Source of the DNA: Chamaecrista fasciculata
Lineage: Eukaryota; Streptophyta; Magnoliopsida; Fabales; Fabaceae
Assembly: GCA_003254925.1 (NCBI GenBank)
Contig: QANZ01042139.1
Span: forward strand, 60,315 to 124,314
Direction: 5' to 3'
Length of the DNA: 64,000 nucleotides
Shown here one piece after another: positions 59,417-64,000 of this stretch (positions are counted from its first letter, which is position 1; the number at the start of each line of letters is the position of its first letter). Both the position numbers and the translations under genes were made by a program. The notes beneath the pieces are model-generated. The model saw only the letters and a list, made by a program, of their open reading frames with translations, made no database searches and was not told the origin of the DNA.

Positions 59417-62400
59417 TCATGTCCTTATTCTGTCTAGCCGATCAACACTCTTCCGCGCCTTTTCCAATTGGTGATCAATGCTCTTTCGAGACTTCTCATG
59501 GCAATCCACACTTCTCCGAGACCTTTCCATATGATCAAAAGAAACCCTAAGTTTGTCCAGCTTATCAACATTATTAGACAAGTTCTTCAGTTTTTCAGGC
59601 CTGTCTGTGCTCTGCCTTGGCTTTTCCCTGCGATCGGTGCTCTTCCTACTTAGTTCAAAAAAATCTGTACTCTTTCGAGGCTGCTCAAACTGGTCTGTGC
59701 TCCTTCTGAAACTGTATCGTTGGGATGGCGACTTCTCAACAGTGGCTATGAACTTCTTCAGATGCCTGATATACTCAGGAAACAGCTCCAAATCACAGTG
59801 GTTCCCTCCTTTGAGCCACAGTGGATCATACTTCTCTTTACATAGTTCCCACAGTTGCTTACCATGGGAGCAATCTACAACTTCATCTGAAGTTCCCTAC
59901 AAAACAATATAAAGTATATTGTGGATAAATGCAGCAGCAAGATTGATACACCACTTGTCATAATGTAAACATATGTCAATAGTTTTACAGAGACAAATAA
60001 ACATTTTACATCAATTGAGCGTCAGGATAAAGAAAATATATATGGAAAGTCATCCAAATTTGTGATCCCTCATAGTCCGGACTTCAATATTCTAGGACCC
60101 ATTTCAAAATATAATACAGGCACAGGCATGTTCATTTCAGCTTGTGCATTTTGGCTGGTAAATGTCGTAATAAAGAAAAAAGTGAACCGTGCAGCAAAGT
60201 ATGGAAGATTGCGGGTGTTTTCACAAAAGTTAACAATGAAGAAACGGTTGTCAATCTAGCAAACAGTTGATTCATGAGAAATTATGAAAAGAAGATTCCC
60301 TAGAAAGCTTGTCACCACCTGCATGGCTATCAAACACACTTCTCATTAATGTAAACAAGAAATCACCCTTTGAGACAACAAACAAGAGCAACCACAGAAA
60401 GCAGCAGACAGCCAACAATCAAATTGCAATTTTGCTTTCAAAGTTTCAGATATATATTTTTTTCCTGAATGAATTAATCTATATAGATTGTAGAGCTATG
60501 CAGGTGAAGAAAAATTTAGTTCTTTTGGCATGTTAAATACAAAATTCAGGGTTATGGGTACTAAATATACAAAATTATCAGTCAGTAGAATGAGTGGGGT
60601 ATCCTCATAACTGACATGTATCTGTGATAATAATATCCTATGCGTCTTTGACATGTCTGAAGATGAAGAACGTAAACATTGTGCTTGACAGATTTCAAGC
60701 AAAAATTTCTTGTGCTGAATCTCCAAAATGAGCAACTGACAACTGATAGATAGCTTTCTTTTCAATTTTGGTACCTTAGACTTAAGTGACCAATGTTTAC
60801 TAGCTTTAAAAGTATGTGATTATTAACAATTCTATACATAAGATAAAAACTAAGGGAAAACTTATCAGGATTTAACTAGGAAAAAGGGGGCATAAAAAGG
60901 AAGCAGAAGTGGGAAAAAGGAATGCTGGTGATATGAAATTCAAGAAACAAGATACCATGTGAACAAAGATAATAATCAATGTAGCATTAATGAAAATTGT
61001 CCTCAAGGTAAGCCTATAAAGCTCATTTATAGATGCAGATATATAGTAGATAAATATTTAGCAAAGCACACTTACATGAATAATGAGAACTGGACAATTA
61101 ACTTGTGGAATTTTGTCAATATTCTGCACATAAACCCAAATTAAGTTAAAAAAATTTACATGCCTGAAAACCAGCAATCTTAATTTTAAAATTCCAACTA
61201 TTGATTTGAAACAATCAGTAAGTTACCTTGTATATGTCAAACCAGTAGGTACGCTTTACTGGATACATGACCCTTAAGCCAGATAATATGGGACTGTGTA
61301 GAACAACAGCTCTCAGTTGAGGCAACCTAGCTGCGAGATCCACCGTGGGGCCACTACCGACAGATTGCCCGTAAAGAATTATATCTTCCTGCTTGGCGCC
61401 ATAGCTTTCTTCTAGACATTTATAAGCAGCCTCAATATCAGCATATGTGTTCTGCTCACTTGGCTGCATTTAAGGAAAAATACGTCTTCACATGATATAT
61501 TAGCTCTGTGATAATCCACCAAATGAATGACAAAGCATATTTACATCAATATCAATATCAAGGATATCATATTCTTACACACCTTTCCTGATGACTGGCC
61601 ATACCCCGAATAGTCATACCTACACAGAATTAGAGATAGTGTGTTTGTGAGAAAATTTGTTGCAGTCCACTTCATCTTTCATGTTGATTACAACTGAGCA
61701 TATTTTCTCCATAATGACATACAGATAAAATACAGGCACTTTCAGAATTTTTCTCACAAAGATAGCCAATGAATCAGACTAATTTCACCACGGAATAACA
61801 GGAGTATGTGACACATATGTCTATATATGCAATGGGATCGCAGGCTTGAAAGATAGAGAAAAGGTTTAAACAGTATTATAAACCCTGAAATTATGTGAAT
61901 CCCCCAAGTCCATTATGTTAAACAATTCATTCATCATGAATTACCTGAGTTATATAAATTGAATATTGATCACAAAGATCATACCTTTTAAACAAGCCTT
62001 TGATGCTAAATAACATGATACTGGAATTGCAAATGAAACCAGGGATTCCCATTTTGGGTACGATCACAGAGTAGTTATCATTTCTCGAAATTCCAAATTA
62101 CCCATGAATTTTTCCCCCACTAAGCAAGTGAAAAATCTCCGGGCATAAAGGAAACCCAGAAGCTAAATTCGAAGAAGAGTAAAGGCAGTAATTAAAGAGA
62201 AACAGAGTAGTAGTAGTAGAAGTACCCCATGAGATTGACGCGCAAGTGGATGCTGAGCTCGATGAAGAGCTCGTACATCTGGCCTAGATCGGCGGCGTTA
62301 CCATGAGAGTAGAGAAGAGTAGAGGTAGCCATGGGATGCCGAATGTAGATAGCGACAATCTCAGTGCCACGGCGAGTGGGCAACTTGAGAATTTCAATGT

Positions 62401-62527
62401 TCTCGCGGTGAGGAAACGGACTCAGAAGCAAAAGCCCAGTGAGTTCGTCTGTCACTAATTTATACGATGGTGGGTTCGGCGGGAAGAACGCGAACTTCGC
62501 CGCCATGGAAGAAGTAACCCCACCCAT
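59417..62527 (-). CDS. ABHD17-like alpha/beta hydrolase with basic/Ser repeat tail
   Basis: Serine hydrolase related to ABHD17 depalmitoylases. Five exons (62226-62527, 61583-61619, 61227-61463, 61076-61123 and 59417-59896) give 367 residues. The nucleophile is Ser147 in YGQSVGSGP; Asp212 (HGTSDEVVD) and His241 (GGNHCDLE) complete the triad; [14 protein letters not shown] supplies the oxyanion region; [12 protein letters not shown] is the usual strand and turn. The N-terminus [17 protein letters not shown] has Gly2 and Ser6, compatible with N-myristoylation instead of the animal Cys cluster. After about residue 265 comes a tail of repeated R-K/R-S-T/V/I-D units (RRSTD, RKSTD, RKSTD, RQSTD, RRSVD, RKSID, RKSVD). 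Starting at 62527 gives the family N-terminus. The hydrolase is certain; the substrate is inferred. Confidence 0.93.
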
Positions 62528-62699
62528 CACTCTCTCTCAGAATTCTCAGATTGACGACATTCCTTTCCCCTTTTTCTTTATTCCTGTTAATTTTCTTTTT
62601 CTTTTTCTTTCTTTCCAGAAGATGAAACTTTTCGGAGATGGAAAGAGAAGAGCGATAATGAAAGGAGCTTGTTACGCTATTAGGAATTGAGAGATGAGA

Positions 62700-63630
62700 G
62701 AGACGCTTGTAAGAAAATGGACCAATTGATTTTCCGATTTCACATTATTTTTTGTCATTCTTTTTCCTTTCTTCATGTTGTTGTTATTTATCCAATCTCA
62801 AAATTATACATACATACTCTTATTCCCTATTTCCCTCTCTATCATTATCAATTTCTTATAAAAACACTTATGTGACTAATTGTAAATTTTTAATGCAAAT
62901 AAATTAAATTATATTTCTTTACAGAGTGGTTTGTACTGTATACTAGTGTACGAATTAAAATATGAATGGTTTGTTTTAAAGAAAATTTTTAAATTTATCC
63001 CGAGTCAATAAATTAATTTTTGAATAATCAAAATTTATAATTTATTTTTTAATAAATTTTAATTATTAATGATGTGATCATTAATGACAATTTAGTCACT
63101 GTTACTTTATATTTTATTTTTGAATTTATATTGAGTTAGTATTTTTACCCTCTAAACTTTTATTGAATTTATATGTTCTAGTCTCTAAATTTAACTTAGG
63201 GACCAAATTATTAACAATTATAATTATTTATTAATTGAGTTATATATATTAATTATTCAAGAATTTATTTATTGATTCAATATAAATTCAAGAATTTACT
63301 TTTTCGTCTTCTAATTGGCTACATCTGCTAGGAAAAGAATTACTTCATTTTTAAAAAGATTCTTATTGATTTATTGATTCAACCACAAACTTGCGCAATT
63401 ATCCAAATTATAATTTGTGTTTCATTAGTACATCTTCGTTTAATATTACGAGACAAGATTTGACTTATGCATGCTTTGCCTGTTCTCGCATTTAATTACA
63501 ATAATATGCATATTAAGGTTTGTACTTTGTTGCATTTATAATTAAGAGGTCATTTTAATTGAAACCGTAAATATCGAAGGAATTCTAAAAGTAGATATAT
63601 CTCAATAGGTCGAACAGAGAAATTAAATAA
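62700..63630. other. Gene-free AT-rich stretch
   Basis: Upstream flank of the hydrolase gene. 63000-63310 has repeated TTTGAATTTATATTGAGT and mirrored phrases suggestive of repeat-derived DNA. No gene was seen. Confidence 0.5.
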
Positions 63631-63639
63631 AGGCCAAAG

Positions 63640-63880
63640 TCTTATTTTGGTCCTTCTGTTATGCTCATTGTTCCAAATAGGTCCCTCAGTTATTTTTCGT
63701 TCCATATTGGTCCCTCAGTTATCCAAAATTTGTCAAAGTTGGTCCCTCTAACGTTTTCCATCCATTTTTCGTTAAAAAAATAGGAAAAATAAGCTTTCAT
63801 CCCCAAAAGTTTTATTTTCTTATATTAAGGTCCTTTTCTTTTTATAATAGGATCAAACCGTAAGAAAAGAAAATAAATTA
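63640..63880. repeat. Dispersed repeat, copy 2
   Basis: Same order of phrases as 19200-19440: TATTTTGGTCC, AGGTCCCTCAGTTATTTTTC, TTCCATATTGGTCCCTC, TTGTCAAAGTTGGTCCCTCT and TCCATTTTTCGTTAAAAAAA. Copy orientation is the same. Confidence 0.65.
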
Positions 63881-63956
63881 AGATTTTAAGTGAATTTGTC
63901 CAAAAACAAAAAATTTTCTCTCCCTCTCGAACACCACTCTCTCTCAGTCTCTCTCC

Positions 63957-63959
63957 CTC

Positions 63960-64000
<41 letters not shown>
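63957..64000. repeat. CT microsatellite at window end
   Basis: An uninterrupted TC/CT dinucleotide run reaches the end of the window after a CT-rich lead-in from about 63915. Confidence 0.9.

Overview
The window reads as nuclear DNA of a eudicot plant. The genes are intron-rich with canonical GT-AG borders, the intergenic DNA is AT-rich, the proteins belong to plant families (FAR1/FRS, NOI, CCT, WVD2-like/TPX2, classical arabinogalactan protein), there is a plant-type miR156/157 hairpin, and the mobile elements are plant types (Helitron, Stowaway, PIF/Harbinger, Mutator-like, TRIM, LINE). I could not fix the species; a rosid is only a guess. Two large N gaps (29079-29376, 47655-48036), one small one (3866-3879) and several single n's beside simple repeats show a draft assembly.

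Layout. 0.3-3.6 kb (+): WVD2-like TPX2-domain microtubule protein in nine coding exons, one intron apparently GC-AG. 4.2-6.7 kb (-): FAR1-RELATED SEQUENCE protein with two FAR1 domains, a MULE transposase core and a SWIM finger. 9.6-11.5 and 12.6-14.6 kb (-): tandem pair of cystinosin-type PQ-loop transporters with matching exon structure. 16.6-19.0 kb (-): mitochondrial succinate dehydrogenase iron-sulphur subunit. 21.0-21.4 kb: decayed LINE fragment. 22.1-23.5 kb (+): 79-residue NOI/RIN4-like protein. 24-31.6 kb: repeat-rich desert with Helitrons, a LINE RNase H relic, a TRIM element and a gap. 32.0-32.6 kb (+): ubiquitin-like protein resembling the N-terminus of BAG co-chaperones. 36.3 kb (+): miR156/157 precursor. 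36.8-38.1 kb: terminal-repeat element with a second one nested in it. 41.6-43.2 kb (-): CCT-motif protein. 44.8 kb (-): tRNA-Pro(AGG). 45.9-46.4 kb (-): GPI-anchored arabinogalactan protein. 47.2-54.4 kb: nested transposon cluster (gap, palindrome array, PIF/Harbinger element with TTA duplication and broken transposase, Mutator-like MITE with 9-bp duplication). 54.7-57.4 kb (+): NAD-dependent glycerol-3-phosphate dehydrogenase. 59.4-62.5 kb (-): ABHD17-like alpha/beta hydrolase with a repetitive basic/Ser tail. 63.6-64 kb: dispersed repeat and a CT tract.

The genes do not form an operon or pathway cluster. They are independent plant loci (cytoskeleton, light-signalling transcription, vacuolar cystine export, respiration, immunity, phase-change miRNA, wall glycoprotein, glycerol-3-phosphate metabolism) separated by transposon debris. 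The strongest non-genic signals are a family of short non-autonomous Helitrons (at least six copies, sharing a GCGTGCCC/GGGCACGC hairpin before CTAG or CTAA), the miR156/157 hairpin, the Harbinger element and a run of six consecutive palindromes at about 48.44-48.70 kb. I saw no clear evidence of a wholly new enzymatic system.
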